Shown here in pieces: positions 7,795-16,386 of a stretch of 41,857 nt of DNA. The translations under genes were made by a program, and so were the position numbers. The notes under the pieces were generated by a model. The model made no database searches. It was not told where the DNA came from and worked only from the letters and a program-made list of their open reading frames with translations. Source of the stretch: Lachnospiraceae bacterium (GTDB lineage: Bacteria; Bacillota; Clostridia; Lachnospirales; Lachnospiraceae); NCBI GenBank assembly GCA_019423745.1, contig JAHZAV010000022.1, forward strand, positions 1-41,857, written 5' to 3'. The first letter of the stretch is position 1; each line of letters starts with the position of its first letter.

Positions 7795-8472
7795 TTTTAC
7801 AGAGATTTGACCACCATGGGCTTCAATGACCCGGTGAGCAATGGCAAGTCCCAGTCCGGTTCCTCCGGATTTGTAAGTTACAAAGGGCTGAAAGATTTTT
7901 TCCTGTTGTTCACTGGAGATTCCACATCCGGAATCGGCGATTTGTACAGCAATATGGTGGTCTTTTACAAGTGCATCCAGCCGGATAGTTCCGGAGTATT
8001 CTACAGCTTCAGCAGCATTGCGCAGAATATTTAAAAAAACTTCTTTCAGCTTTGTACGATCTGCGTTAATAGACGGAAGCGTGGGAGATAAAAAAGAGGT
8101 AAATTCAATTGAATTATCTGTACAGGATGAGGCAAAGGAGAGTACAATAAGTTCCATGAATTCGCGAAAGGAAAATGTAGAGCAGCTTAAGGATGCGCTG
8201 TGATTTAAAGAGGATAACTCTTCAAGGAGTTGTTTCATATATTCAATATCTTCGCGCATAGAACGCCAATAACGGTCAGAAATAATTTCAGGATGTCGAG
8301 ATTCCAATAACTGAAGTGTACTGTAAATTAATGTGAGAGGATTTCGAATTTCATGGCTAATGGTTGATATTGCTTCTTCCTGAGAGGACAGAAGTTTCTG
8401 GATGAGAACTCGATTTTCATTTTTTTCTGCCATTAACTGTTCTAATTTGTCGTAATCAGTACTTGTAAACAT
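7747..8472 (-). CDS. Soluble histidine kinase without sensor domain
   Basis: 241 residues. A short coiled N-terminus leads into HisKA with the phospho-acceptor His40 in STISHEIRNPLT, then an HATPase domain: N-box NILRNAAEA, G1 DSGCGIS, F-box IFQPF and G2 GGTGLGLA. No membrane segment or PAS domain is present and no response regulator is adjacent, so it is an orphan kinase. The H-box resembles that of sporulation-type KinA kinases, and a feed into a Spo0F/Spo0A phosphorelay is possible but is inference only. The 3' end overlaps the rhomboid gene tail to tail by 48 bp. Confidence 0.88.
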   Translation of the reverse strand: MFTSTDYDKLEQLMAEKNENRVLIQKLLSSQEEAISTISHEIRNPLTLIYSTLQLLESRHPEIISDRYWRSMREDIEYMKQLLEELSSLNHSASLSCSTFSFREFMELIVLSFASSCTDNSIEFTSFLSPTLPSINADRTKLKEVFLNILRNAAEAVEYSGTIRLDALVKDHHIAVQIADSGCGISSEQQEKIFQPFVTYKSGGTGLGLAIAHRVIEAHGGQISVKSMIGKGTIFTVLLPI

Positions 8473-8561
8473 AGGATATTACCGCCTTTCTGGACTTCAA
8501 GTTTAGCACTGGCGGTTCAAATATTCAATTATTATTTCATGAAAGAAAGAGGGATAACTGT

Positions 8562-8975
8562 ATGAGAGATGAAAACTGTATTTTCTGTAAAATAGCAAAT
8601 GGTGAAATTCCATCTGCAACACTTTATGAGGATGAGGATTTTCGCATTATTTTGGATCTTGGACCTGCGTCTAAGGGACATGCGCTTCTTTTGCCTAAAG
8701 AACATTATGAGAATCTCTATGTGATTCCAGATGATCTTGCAGCAAAGGCTTTGCCTGTCGCAAAAAAAATGATTACAAAACTTACAGAGGTGCTGGGATG
8801 TGATGGTTATAATATTGTCCAGAATAATGGAGAAACTGCAGGTCAGACCGTGTTCCATTTTCATATGCATCTGATTCCTCGTTATAAGGGAGATCAGGTT
8901 GGACTTGGATGGAAAATGGGTGAGCTTACAGATGAGGAAAGAGATGATATTTTAGCAAAATTAAAAGAAGATTAA
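8562..8975 (+). CDS. HIT-family nucleotide hydrolase
   Basis: 137 residues, typical HIT length. The C-terminal triad motif HFHMH lies at residues 99-103, and the N-terminal CIFC (6-9) is the zinc-site half seen in bacterial Hint-like proteins. Such proteins hydrolyse purine nucleoside phosphoramidates or dinucleoside polyphosphates in the cytoplasm. It is divergent to the histidine kinase, which starts 89 bp upstream, and is followed after 36 bp by the sigma factor on the same strand, so the two may be cotranscribed. Confidence 0.93.
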   Translation: MRDENCIFCKIANGEIPSATLYEDEDFRIILDLGPASKGHALLLPKEHYENLYVIPDDLAAKALPVAKKMITKLTEVLGCDGYNIVQNNGETAGQTVFHFHMHLIPRYKGDQVGLGWKMGELTDEERDDILAKLKED

Positions 8976-9011
8976 GGTAAAAAGCAATATAAAGGATAAA
9001 GGAATATTGAT

Positions 9012-9566
9012 GTGGAAATAGAATTCATAGGAAGATCCGGATTCGACGCCATATATGAACAGCACAAGGACAAAGTGTTTCAGACAGCAATGATGTATGC
9101 AAAGGATTGGCACGCTGCTGAAGACATTATGCAGGAAGCATTTCTTAGATATTATATTTACATGGAGCATGCTGTGATTGAGAATACGAAGCAGTGGCTT
9201 TTGATCACAACTAGAAATATCGCTTTGAATTATAAAAGAGATCGAAGAAGAGAACAGCTTGTAGATTTTGAAGAATTTAGAGAGGATAAATTGGGCTCCA
9301 GCAAAAGCAGTGAAAATATATTCTTTCAAAAACTCTGGCGAAGAGAAGTGCTTACATCAACAACAACGATTTTGGATGCACTGTATGAAAAGAACCGCAG
9401 ATGGTACGATGCGGTAACCTTAGTCTATTGTATGGAAAAGCCACAGAAAGAAGTGGCAGAGTGTATGGGTGTTAATTTGGATACGTTACATAGTATGTTG
9501 TATAGAGCAAGGAATTGGATAAAGGAACACTACAGAGAAGAATATGACCACATCCATGAAGCGTAA
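9012..9566 (+). CDS. RNA polymerase sigma factor, ECF-like
   Basis: 184 residues. Region 2 lies at about residues 10-75 (YEQHKDKVFQTAMMYAKDW, then AAEDIMQEAFLRYY) and region 4 at about 130-175 (KEVAECMGVNLDTLHSMLYR, a helix-turn-helix). It would direct RNA polymerase to a small set of promoters. The GTG start at 9012 has AAGGA 8 nt upstream. No anti-sigma gene follows directly; the nearest candidate is the membrane protein at 10787, beyond murG. It ends at a strong bidirectional terminator. Confidence 0.85.
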   Translation: MEIEFIGRSGFDAIYEQHKDKVFQTAMMYAKDWHAAEDIMQEAFLRYYIYMEHAVIENTKQWLLITTRNIALNYKRDRRREQLVDFEEFREDKLGSSKSSENIFFQKLWRREVLTSTTTILDALYEKNRRWYDAVTLVYCMEKPQKEVAECMGVNLDTLHSMLYRARNWIKEHYREEYDHIHEA

Positions 9567-9596
9567 AAACAGGTGCCGAAATGACACCTGTTTTTT
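9565..9596. terminator. Bidirectional terminator between sigma factor and murG
   Basis: ACAGGTG pairs with CACCTGT, flanked by an A-run on one side and a T-run on the other, so it works for both convergent genes. The loop is 9 nt. Confidence 0.9.
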
Positions 9597-9605
9597 ATAA
9601 AAATA

Positions 9606-10673
9606 TTACTCATTGACAGCAGATTCAATTAAATCAATAATAGTGTCAATAGAGTTTTGTTGCTGAGATTTCGCCATAGCGTCTTTGTACTGCTGGCGAT
9701 TTGCGTACAATTCATGGATGGACGAAAGTAAAGTTTCATTGGTAATATTTTCTTCTTCCAAAACAAGACTGAATCCTTGACGTTCAAAGGAACGGGCATT
9801 CAGGATCTGGTCACCGCGGCTGGCGTTGGCAGAGAGCGGAATTAAAAGATTGGGTTTGTGAAGAGCAAGCAGTTCGCAGATGGCGTTTGCACCGGCTCTT
9901 GAAATCACAATATCTGTTAAGGCAAACAGATCTTTTAACTCGTCTTTGATATATTCATACTGGACATAGCCGCTTATATTGTTTAAAGTAGGATCGAGCT
10001 TTCCGCGTCCGCATAAATGAATGACCTGAAATTCTTTTAATATCTCAGGAAGATTACTGCGTACAGCATCATTAATTGCAGCAGCACCAAGACTTCCGCC
10101 GATAATAAGAATAACTGGTTTATCGGGAGACAATCCTGTAAAAGATCTGGCTTTTTCTTTATCGCCTTCTAATAATTCCTGGCGAATAGGAGAGCCCGTC
10201 AGAACGGCTTTGTCTGCGGGGAGAAGCTTTACAGTCTCCGGAAAATTACAGCAGACTTTCGTTGCGGATGGGATGGATAGTTTGTTGGCAAGACCTGGAG
10301 TCATGTCAGATTCGTGTATGATAGTAGGTACTTTACATTTTTTTCCGGCCATTACAACAGGGACAGATACAAAGCCGCCTTTAGAAAAAATAACATCAGG
10401 ATTAAGGAGCTTGATTAATTTTTTCGCTTCACCAAATCCTTTTAATACACGGAAAGGATCCGTGAAATTTTGAAGGCTGAAGTAGCGGCGGAGCTTTCCG
10501 GAAGAAATTCCATGATAGGGAATGCCGAACTGCTCAATTAATTCTTTTTCAATACCGTTGTAAGAACCAATGTAGTGAATATCATACTGTAATTCTTTTA
10601 AACGCGGTAATAATGCAATATTAGGGGTAACATGGCCGGCGGTACCGCCACCGGTTAAAATGATACGTTTCAT
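9606..10673 (-). CDS. murG: UDP-GlcNAc:undecaprenyl-PP-MurNAc-pentapeptide GlcNAc transferase MurG
   Basis: 355 residues. The glycine-rich GGGTAGHVTPN near the N-terminus (residues 8-18), HESDMTPGLAN, GGSLGAAAIN and SRAGANAICELLAL are MurG signatures. The enzyme adds GlcNAc to lipid I, making lipid II at the inner face of the membrane. The start at 10673 is fixed by GGAGG 7 nt upstream; the frame stays open to 10733 without signal. It has its own promoter and stands alone, away from any other cell-wall or division gene in this window. Confidence 0.94.
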   Translation of the reverse strand: MKRIILTGGGTAGHVTPNIALLPRLKELQYDIHYIGSYNGIEKELIEQFGIPYHGISSGKLRRYFSLQNFTDPFRVLKGFGEAKKLIKLLNPDVIFSKGGFVSVPVVMAGKKCKVPTIIHESDMTPGLANKLSIPSATKVCCNFPETVKLLPADKAVLTGSPIRQELLEGDKEKARSFTGLSPDKPVILIIGGSLGAAAINDAVRSNLPEILKEFQVIHLCGRGKLDPTLNNISGYVQYEYIKDELKDLFALTDIVISRAGANAICELLALHKPNLLIPLSANASRGDQILNARSFERQGFSLVLEEENITNETLLSSIHELYANRQQYKDAMAKSQQQNSIDTIIDLIESAVNE

Positions 10674-10704
10674 ATTGTTCCTCCGATTCAAACATTCTAA
10701 GATA

Positions 10705-10733
10705 ATTGTAAACGTAACTAAGGCAAGGGTCAA
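10705..10733 (-). promoter_or_regulatory. murG promoter
   Basis: On the minus strand: TTGACC (10733-10728), a 17-bp spacer and TACAAT (10710-10705), about 30 bp before the murG start. Confidence 0.7.
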
Positions 10734-10786
10734 GAAAAACTCATAAATGAAAATATTATAATATAGAAAATCAAAAGAGGTATGTC

Positions 10787-11650
10787 ATGAACGAACAATT
10801 CGAGAACGAACAATTTAGTCAGTTTTTGAATAAGCAGCTTCAGCAGGAAGCGGAGCAAATAGAGAAGGAGTTAATGGAACATCCGGAGCTTACGGATCTG
10901 TCACCGGATGATGGCGTAAAGGAAAAGCTGTATGAACAAATCCGGGAATATGAAAAGCAGAAAGTATTAAGCAGGCTATCTGCAGAAGACCAGGAGGCAC
11001 TTCAGCTGGGGAGAATGCTACAGAAAGAGCGTGAAGAAGAGAAGAGGCAGCGATTTGCGAGAAAACATCGGATGGGATGGAAACGTGCTGTGGCAGTTGC
11101 GGCTGTCATGGTGTTTGTGCTGGGGCTTAGCATTACCAGCGTCGGTGGCCCGGAGAGGGTGTTGGAAGTTATGCAACAGGTTGTGGGCGGAAGAGAGATG
11201 ACACAGATAGAATCAGACAATAACGAGACATTAAAATCTGGGGAAAGTGAAGAAGAAAAAGCCTATCAGCAGATTAAAGATAAATTAGGGATAGATCCGG
11301 TAAGATTATTGACTAATGTTGGAGAACTGCAGTTTATTGGAGTTGAAATTGATGAAATGTTGCAGACGGCAAACCTATTTTTTGACAGAAAAGGAAATGT
11401 TATTTCTTATGCCATTAGTCTGTCTTATGTGGATCATTCATTTAGTTTAGATATAGAAGATCAGTTAGTAGATACCTATTATTATGAAACAAATAATTTT
11501 TCAGTAAAAATAAAAGAATATTTGCTTTCTGACAGTAATGAAACAGAATATTCGGCAGAATTTGATTATCAGAAGATCCATTATCAGTTGACAGGGGTTA
11601 TGGAGAGGGAAGATTTGGAAGAAATTTTGGGAAATTTACATTTTTTATAA
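10787..11650 (+). CDS. Anti-sigma-factor-like membrane protein (DUF4367-type C-terminus)
   Basis: 287 residues. The cytoplasmic ~98 residues are charged and helical, followed by one membrane helix (about 100-118) and an outer domain ending YQLTGVMEREDLEEILGNLHFL, which resembles DUF4367. The architecture (inside helical part, one pass, outside domain) is that of an anti-sigma factor. The sigma gene at 9012 is the obvious candidate partner, although murG lies between them on the other strand. A TATAAT box at 10757-10762 sits 24 bp upstream of the start, but I see no good -35. The functional role is inferred from architecture and neighbourhood. Confidence 0.65.
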   Translation: MNEQFENEQFSQFLNKQLQQEAEQIEKELMEHPELTDLSPDDGVKEKLYEQIREYEKQKVLSRLSAEDQEALQLGRMLQKEREEEKRQRFARKHRMGWKRAVAVAAVMVFVLGLSITSVGGPERVLEVMQQVVGGREMTQIESDNNETLKSGESEEEKAYQQIKDKLGIDPVRLLTNVGELQFIGVEIDEMLQTANLFFDRKGNVISYAISLSYVDHSFSLDIEDQLVDTYYYETNNFSVKIKEYLLSDSNETEYSAEFDYQKIHYQLTGVMEREDLEEILGNLHFL

Positions 11651-11725
11651 AAATCCCGTCAGTTTTTGTTAGGTTATGTGTCTTAATATATGAGGAAAGA
11701 AAAGTAGGAAGTGTGGAGGGATGAT

Positions 11726-12208
11726 ATGAAGAAAAAGATTATATCTGTATGCTGTGCTGCTGTGATGATTATGGGATTAACAATCAGCGCGGGATTCCAA
11801 ACAAAAGCGACTGAAAGTCAACCTATGAATGAGAACTCATATCTGACACATGATACGGAGGCTACAGGTATAGCAACACCAATGACCAGAGGTGCGGATC
11901 TTCAGATTGGGTATTCTAAAATTGTAAGACTGGGTCCGGGTGCTATCTATGCAGGAGGAACGACTATTGCTCAACATGAAGTTCCATCTGTGAAAATTTC
12001 TGTAATGGTGGAACGGGCAAAGGATGAAAATGATGACTGGCATTATGTAGAAACCTGGCAGAAGGAGAATGAGGATTCTATTTCTGTTAGTACCAGTAAA
12101 AGGCTGGAAGTAGAAGGGGACTGGTATTACCGGGTTCGCTGTATACATTCGGCTGGAAATGACATGAGTAGTTCTTACACCAATGGTATTTACATTGAGG
12201 AGCCGTAA
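11726..12208 (+). CDS. Small exported protein, DUF6147-like
   Basis: 160 residues. The signal peptide is clear (KKK, hydrophobic core IISVCCAAVMIMGLTISAG, cleavage probably after TKA near residue 29). The mature part is a single ~130-residue domain rich in beta pattern (SVKISVMVERAKDENDDW, VEGDWYYRVRCIHSAG, SSYTNGIYIEEP). It resembles the DUF6147 family of small secreted Firmicute proteins; the function is unknown. ATG 11726 has GGAGGG six bases upstream; GTG 11711 is an earlier in-frame codon without a ribosome site. A long structured RNA segment follows the stop. Confidence 0.65.
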   Translation: MKKKIISVCCAAVMIMGLTISAGFQTKATESQPMNENSYLTHDTEATGIATPMTRGADLQIGYSKIVRLGPGAIYAGGTTIAQHEVPSVKISVMVERAKDENDDWHYVETWQKENEDSISVSTSKRLEVEGDWYYRVRCIHSAGNDMSSSYTNGIYIEEP

Positions 12209-12239
12209 AACTTTGTATTAACCACAAACATGACCAAGG

Positions 12240-12389
12240 CTGCTGGGACTGTTGTATTTACTACTTTGCGGTGCAAATCGGAAACTATATTAAACCTAAT
12301 TTTTTTATTTTTTCCTTACATTGAGAAGCCGTCATCAGGTCTGAAAAGACTAAAGTCGTCGCAAAGTAGTAAATACAGCAGTTCCAGCG
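12240..12389 (+). other. Long RNA hairpin: 33-bp inverted repeat with only wobble mismatches
   Basis: Arms 12240-12273 and 12357-12389 pair over 33 positions, with 28 Watson-Crick pairs. All five remaining positions are G-U pairs when read as plus-strand RNA (they would be A-C mismatches on the other strand). The core TGTATTTACTACTTTGCG is perfect. The 83-nt interior holds a second copy (about 12316-12332) of the last 17 bases of the exported-protein gene (about 12190-12206; TTACATTGAGGAGCCGT with one change). The region 12209-12553 otherwise holds only this hairpin and the terminator after it. Confidence 0.6.
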
Positions 12390-12420
12390 AAAAGAAAAAA
12401 GAGAACAAACCAAAAAACAA

Positions 12421-12458
12421 GGAGAGGAAGGAGAGCATAATCGCTGTCCTTCCTTTTC
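12421..12458 (+). terminator. Probable terminator after the exported-protein unit
   Basis: A stem of about 14 bp (GGAAGGAGAGC side against GCTGTCCTTCC side) with one G-G mismatch and a 6-nt loop, followed by the T-rich TTTTCTCATT. Confidence 0.6.
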
Positions 12459-12553
12459 TCATTATAAATATAATAAATTGACAAAAATACACAGGGTATA
12501 AATCAATTTGGCACGTAGTAAACTTTAAAAGTGTTACGTCTCCTGTTAAAGTA

Positions 12554-12796
12554 TTAACAACTTTTTGCGGCGCGAAGAGCTTTTGCCAGCTGATCCGGGC
12601 AGGATGTTGGCTTGTTTCCGCAGCGGATTCCTTCCATGCGTTCTATAGCTTCGTCAACATTCATTCCTTTGACGAGGTGCGAAATTCCCATTGTATTGCC
12701 GGCGCATCCTCCGACGAACTCTACCGATTTAATTGTGTCTCCATCTAATTCTACATTGATCTGTCTGGAACAGACACCCATAGGTCTGTATTGCAT
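12554..12796 (-). CDS. TSCPD domain protein (TIGR03905 family)
   Basis: 80 residues, the whole length of the family. The family-naming TSCPDQLAKALR motif is near the C-terminus, with GVCSRQI and GGCAGNTMGIS giving further conserved cysteines, possibly a metal site. The function of the stand-alone form is unknown; the same domain caps some class II ribonucleotide reductases. The start at 12796 is set by GGAGGAGG 8-9 nt upstream; a longer open frame to 12868 ignores it. Confidence 0.88.
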   Translation of the reverse strand: MQYRPMGVCSRQINVELDGDTIKSVEFVGGCAGNTMGISHLVKGMNVDEAIERMEGIRCGNKPTSCPDQLAKALRAAKSC

Positions 12797-12993
12797 ATCT
12801 ATACCTCCTCCATAATTTAAGAAAATATCACCGCTATTATTATGACAGATACAGTCCCTTGTTTGCAAGTCTATTTAAAAAACTGCCTTTTCCAGTGATT
12901 TTCCTGTTGGCCGGGGTAGTATCCTGGACTTGCCAAAGCAACTAAGAACGCATATACTCAATGAAGTGATAACAGTAAAAGGAGGAGAAGTTT

Positions 12994-13686
12994 ATGATAG
13001 GTATTATTGGTGCTATGGAAGATGAAGTGGCAGCTTTGAAAGAAGCCATGGAAATAGAAAAAACAGAGGAACGAATTGGTATGACCTTTGTGAAAGGAAA
13101 ACTTTGCGGCAAAGATGTGACTGTGGTTCGCAGTGGAATTGGCAAAGTGAATGCTGCTTTATGTGCGCAGGTTCTTGCCACAGTATATAAGGTGGATGTG
13201 TTGATTAACACAGGAATAGCAGGATCTTTGGATGCAAGGATTGATATTGGTGATATGGTCATTTCCACGGATGCTTTGTATCATGATATGGATGCAGTGA
13301 ATTTTGGTTATGAACCAGGTCAGATTCCTCAGATGGACATTTTTTCTTTCCCGGCAGATGAGCGTCTGATTCAGCTTGCAAAAGAGGCAAATGAAGAGGC
13401 AAATCCGGATATTCATACCTTCACGGGGCGGATTGTGACCGGAGATCAGTTTGTATCTTCAAAAGAAGTGAAAGAAAAGATTGTAGAAAAATTTCATCCA
13501 CTGTGCACAGAGATGGAAGGTGCTGGAATTGCACATGCAGCCTACCTGAACAAAATTTCGTATGTCATAATCCGTGCGATTTCGGATAAAGCCGACAATA
13601 GTGCGACGATGGATTATCCGGCCTTTGAACAGCAGGCAATCAGCCATAGTGTGCGGCTTGTAAAAAATCTCTTACCGCGGATCTAA
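12994..13686 (+). CDS. mtnN: 5'-methylthioadenosine/S-adenosylhomocysteine nucleosidase
   Basis: 230 residues, full length. Catalytic and binding elements are present: GAMEDEV at the N-terminus (general acid Glu), NTGIAGSLD, TEMEGAGIAH (ribose-binding Glu) and AISDKAD (catalytic Asp). It splits the adenine from MTA and SAH in methyl-cycle salvage and autoinducer-2 precursor formation. The ribosome site GGAGGAG lies just upstream of ATG 12994. The gene stands alone, between the minus-strand TSCPD gene and the next membrane-protein gene. Confidence 0.95.
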   Translation: MIGIIGAMEDEVAALKEAMEIEKTEERIGMTFVKGKLCGKDVTVVRSGIGKVNAALCAQVLATVYKVDVLINTGIAGSLDARIDIGDMVISTDALYHDMDAVNFGYEPGQIPQMDIFSFPADERLIQLAKEANEEANPDIHTFTGRIVTGDQFVSSKEVKEKIVEKFHPLCTEMEGAGIAHAAYLNKISYVIIRAISDKADNSATMDYPAFEQQAISHSVRLVKNLLPRI

Positions 13687-13826
13687 GAAATGAGCCCTGC
13701 TGCTTTTGGCAAAATAGAAGAAAAACCAACAAAAATCAAGGAAACAAGGGCGGAAAGTGTTGAACGGTTTTTCTGATTTCTTCTTCCGGTTCGAGTATAA
13801 TCGAATCAAAGAAGGAGGGTTTGATG

Positions 13827-14813
13827 ATGTTAGAAGTGGTATTGGATAAGCAGATTCTGGTTATATTAAACGGAATAGCGGCGGTATTAGGAGTACTTAG
13901 TAAATGTGTGGCAGGGCTTTCTTTAAAAAGGCTGGTAAGAGCAGCTGGAAATATGAACAAGAGCAATCATGCACTGGTCCGGCTGATCAAGGCGAAATTC
14001 GAACATACCTGTATGATCAGTGACAGAGTACAGAATGTAGATGCTTTTGTAGGAAAGTATCTCTATGAATACCGTGTGGCAGGTCTTCGTCTTCATACAT
14101 GGAGACGGATGGAAAAGGCAGCGGTGTGGCTCTGCCTGATTTTTGGACTTGCCGGAGGAATTGCCTGGTATTCCTTATATGGTATGGCAGATCAGGTGCT
14201 GAAGTACGGCGCCGGAGGGGCCGGAACGGCCATTCTTGTATTCCTGTTCCAACTAACAGGAGACGAAAAGTATCAGTTGGAAGCAGTCAAAAATTATATG
14301 GTAGATTATTTGGAAAATATTTGCGCTCGTCGGTATGAGAAAGCCCAGAAAAAGGAAATCCGAGAAGAGTGGAAAGAAATGGCACCGCCTGAACCGGAAA
14401 GAGTTTCTGTGCAGAATGCAGTAGTTTCACAGGCGGTAACGGAACCACAGGCAGCAGTAGTCCCCCAGTCGGCAGCAGAACCTGTTTCGGCAGACAGAGC
14501 GTTCCAGACAGCAGAGACAGGTTTGGAGATGCCGAGGCAAGAGGCTTCTGCAAAGACAGAAGGAACATGGGATGCAGCTAATAATATGGAGCCGGAGATT
14601 TCCAAATTAAAAAATTCGCAAGAGCAGAAAAAAGAACAGAATACTGTTTTTAGCCAGCGTACAAAAATCAGTTCTGAAAGAAGTACGGTTGCCAAAAAGA
14701 GGGAAGAGCCATCATTAGATTCGAAAAATCAGCTAAGAGATGATAGGGAAAAAGAAAAGGATATACCCAAGGAAGTGCTGATAAGAGAGATTTTGGAAGA
14801 GTTTTTGGCCTGA
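13827..14813 (+). CDS. Uncharacterised membrane protein with long disordered tail
   Basis: About 328 residues; I do not recognise a family. The N-terminal ~30 residues form a hydrophobic helix, and a second membrane block lies at about residues 98-145 (AAVWLCLIFGLAGGIAWYSL and GAGTAILVFLFQLTG). Between them is a basic helical part that faces the cytoplasm in a simple topology. The last ~140 residues are low-complexity (Gln/Glu/Ala/Ser) and end in the amphipathic VLIREILEEFLA, which looks like a short docking helix. GGAGGG lies 7 nt before ATG 13827; ATG 13824 is equally possible. TATAAT at 13796-13801 may be its promoter, but no clear -35 is seen. Confidence 0.7.
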   Translation: MLEVVLDKQILVILNGIAAVLGVLSKCVAGLSLKRLVRAAGNMNKSNHALVRLIKAKFEHTCMISDRVQNVDAFVGKYLYEYRVAGLRLHTWRRMEKAAVWLCLIFGLAGGIAWYSLYGMADQVLKYGAGGAGTAILVFLFQLTGDEKYQLEAVKNYMVDYLENICARRYEKAQKKEIREEWKEMAPPEPERVSVQNAVVSQAVTEPQAAVVPQSAAEPVSADRAFQTAETGLEMPRQEASAKTEGTWDAANNMEPEISKLKNSQEQKKEQNTVFSQRTKISSERSTVAKKREEPSLDSKNQLRDDREKEKDIPKEVLIREILEEFLA

Positions 14814-14846
14814 TTTTGCACACCGGATTTCCTTGCCCTATTTTTC

Positions 14847-14875
14847 TTGCCAAGAGGGGGCAATACTGATAAAAT
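14847..14875 (+). promoter_or_regulatory. pgi promoter
   Basis: TTGCCA (14847-14852), a 17-bp spacer and TAAAAT (14870-14875). The leader of roughly 120 nt contains a hairpin, GGACAC/GTGTCC, near 14938-14962. Confidence 0.6.
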
Positions 14876-15002
14876 AAAAATAACGTAGTGTGCGATACGG
14901 ACAGAATGTGTTGCGCATACGTCAGAAAGCCGCCAGAGGACACACATTAACAGAGGTGTCCGGCTGGAAATAACATAAGATAGATAGAAGGAAGGTATTA
15001 CT

Positions 15003-16352
15003 ATGAATAGTAAAGTGACATTTGATTATTCAAAAGCAGCGGCATTTGTGAAAGAACATGAGATAGAAGCTATGAAGAAAATTGTGGGAGAAGCAAAAGA
15101 TGTGCTGACAGAAAGAACTGGCGCAGGAAATGATTTCCTTGGCTGGATTGATCTCCCGGTTGATTATGATAAAGAAGAGTTTGCCCGTATTCAGAAAGCA
15201 GCAGAAAAAATCAAGGCAGATTCCGAAGTGCTGATTGTCATTGGAATCGGAGGATCTTATCTGGGAGCGCGGGCAGCAATCGAATTTTTGCGCCATAACT
15301 TTTATAATATGGTTCCAAAGGAAATCCGCAAGACACCGGAAATTTACTATGCAGGAAACAGCATAAGCAGTACCTATCTGAAACATCTTATAGACGTAAT
15401 TGGAGAAAGAGATTTTTCCGTAAATATTATTTCCAAATCCGGAACTACAACAGAGCCGGCTATAGCATTCCGTATTTTTAAGGAAATGCTGGAGAAAAAA
15501 TATGGAAAACAAGAAGCAGCAAAGAGAATTTATGCTACAACAGATAAAGCGAAGGGAGCTTTGAAGAATCTTGCTACAGAGGAGGGTTATGAGACATTTG
15601 TTGTTCCGGACGATGTAGGAGGACGTTTCTCAGTACTGACAGCAGTAGGACTTCTTCCAATTGCAGTCAGTGGGGCAGATATTGAAAAACTGATGGAAGG
15701 TGCAGCGGCCGGAAGAGAGATGGCTTTGAACAATCCGTTTGAAGAAAACGATGCACTTCAGTATGCAGCGATTCGTAACATTTTGCATAGAAAAGGAAAA
15801 TCTGTGGAAGTATTGGCAAACTATGAACCAAGCCTTCACTATGTATCTGAATGGTGGAAACAGCTGTACGGTGAGAGCGAAGGGAAAGATCAGAAGGGAA
15901 TTTTCCCGGCGTCTGTGGATCTTACTACAGATCTCCATTCTATGGGACAGTTTATTCAGGATGGAAGCCGTATCATGTATGAAACTGTGATGAATGTAGA
16001 AACGTCCAAGGAAGAGATCATTTTGAATGAAGAACCGGTTGATCTGGACGGATTGAATTATCTGGCAGGAAAAACGGTTGATTTTGTAAACAAGAGTGCA
16101 ATGAACGGTACAGTGCTGGCGCATACAGATGGAAATGTTCCGAACCTGATGGTAAATATTCCGGAGCAGAATGAGTTCTATCTGGGACAGCTGTTCTATT
16201 TCTTCGAATTTGCATGCGGCGTAAGCGGATACGTATCTGGAGTAAATCCGTTTAATCAGCCAGGTGTAGAAAGCTACAAGAAAAACATGTTTGCACTTCT
16301 TGGAAAACCGGGTTATGAAAAAGAAAGAGAAGAGCTTCTGAAAAGACTGTAG
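15003..16352 (+). CDS. pgi: Glucose-6-phosphate isomerase
   Basis: 449 residues, the length of Firmicute Pgi. Signatures seen: IGIGGSYLGARAAIEFL, SKSGTTTEPAIAFR (sugar-phosphate binding), GGRFSVLTAVGLLP and the C-terminal NPFNQPGVESYKKNMF with the active-site Lys. It interconverts glucose-6-phosphate and fructose-6-phosphate in glycolysis. GAAGGAAGG precedes ATG 15003. The gap to the next gene is only 34 bp and shows no terminator, so some readthrough into the decarboxylase operon is likely. Confidence 0.96.
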   Translation: MNSKVTFDYSKAAAFVKEHEIEAMKKIVGEAKDVLTERTGAGNDFLGWIDLPVDYDKEEFARIQKAAEKIKADSEVLIVIGIGGSYLGARAAIEFLRHNFYNMVPKEIRKTPEIYYAGNSISSTYLKHLIDVIGERDFSVNIISKSGTTTEPAIAFRIFKEMLEKKYGKQEAAKRIYATTDKAKGALKNLATEEGYETFVVPDDVGGRFSVLTAVGLLPIAVSGADIEKLMEGAAAGREMALNNPFEENDALQYAAIRNILHRKGKSVEVLANYEPSLHYVSEWWKQLYGESEGKDQKGIFPASVDLTTDLHSMGQFIQDGSRIMYETVMNVETSKEEIILNEEPVDLDGLNYLAGKTVDFVNKSAMNGTVLAHTDGNVPNLMVNIPEQNEFYLGQLFYFFEFACGVSGYVSGVNPFNQPGVESYKKNMFALLGKPGYEKEREELLKRL

Positions 16353-16386
16353 AAATTTTATTCTAGGAGCTTTGTAAAAAACGTAT

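Noticed and set aside
12230..12481. 83-codon open frame after the exported-protein gene
   Set aside because: It starts without a ribosome site, runs through the hairpin and the terminator, and codes for a low-complexity Lys/Ser tail. The RNA structure explains the sequence better.
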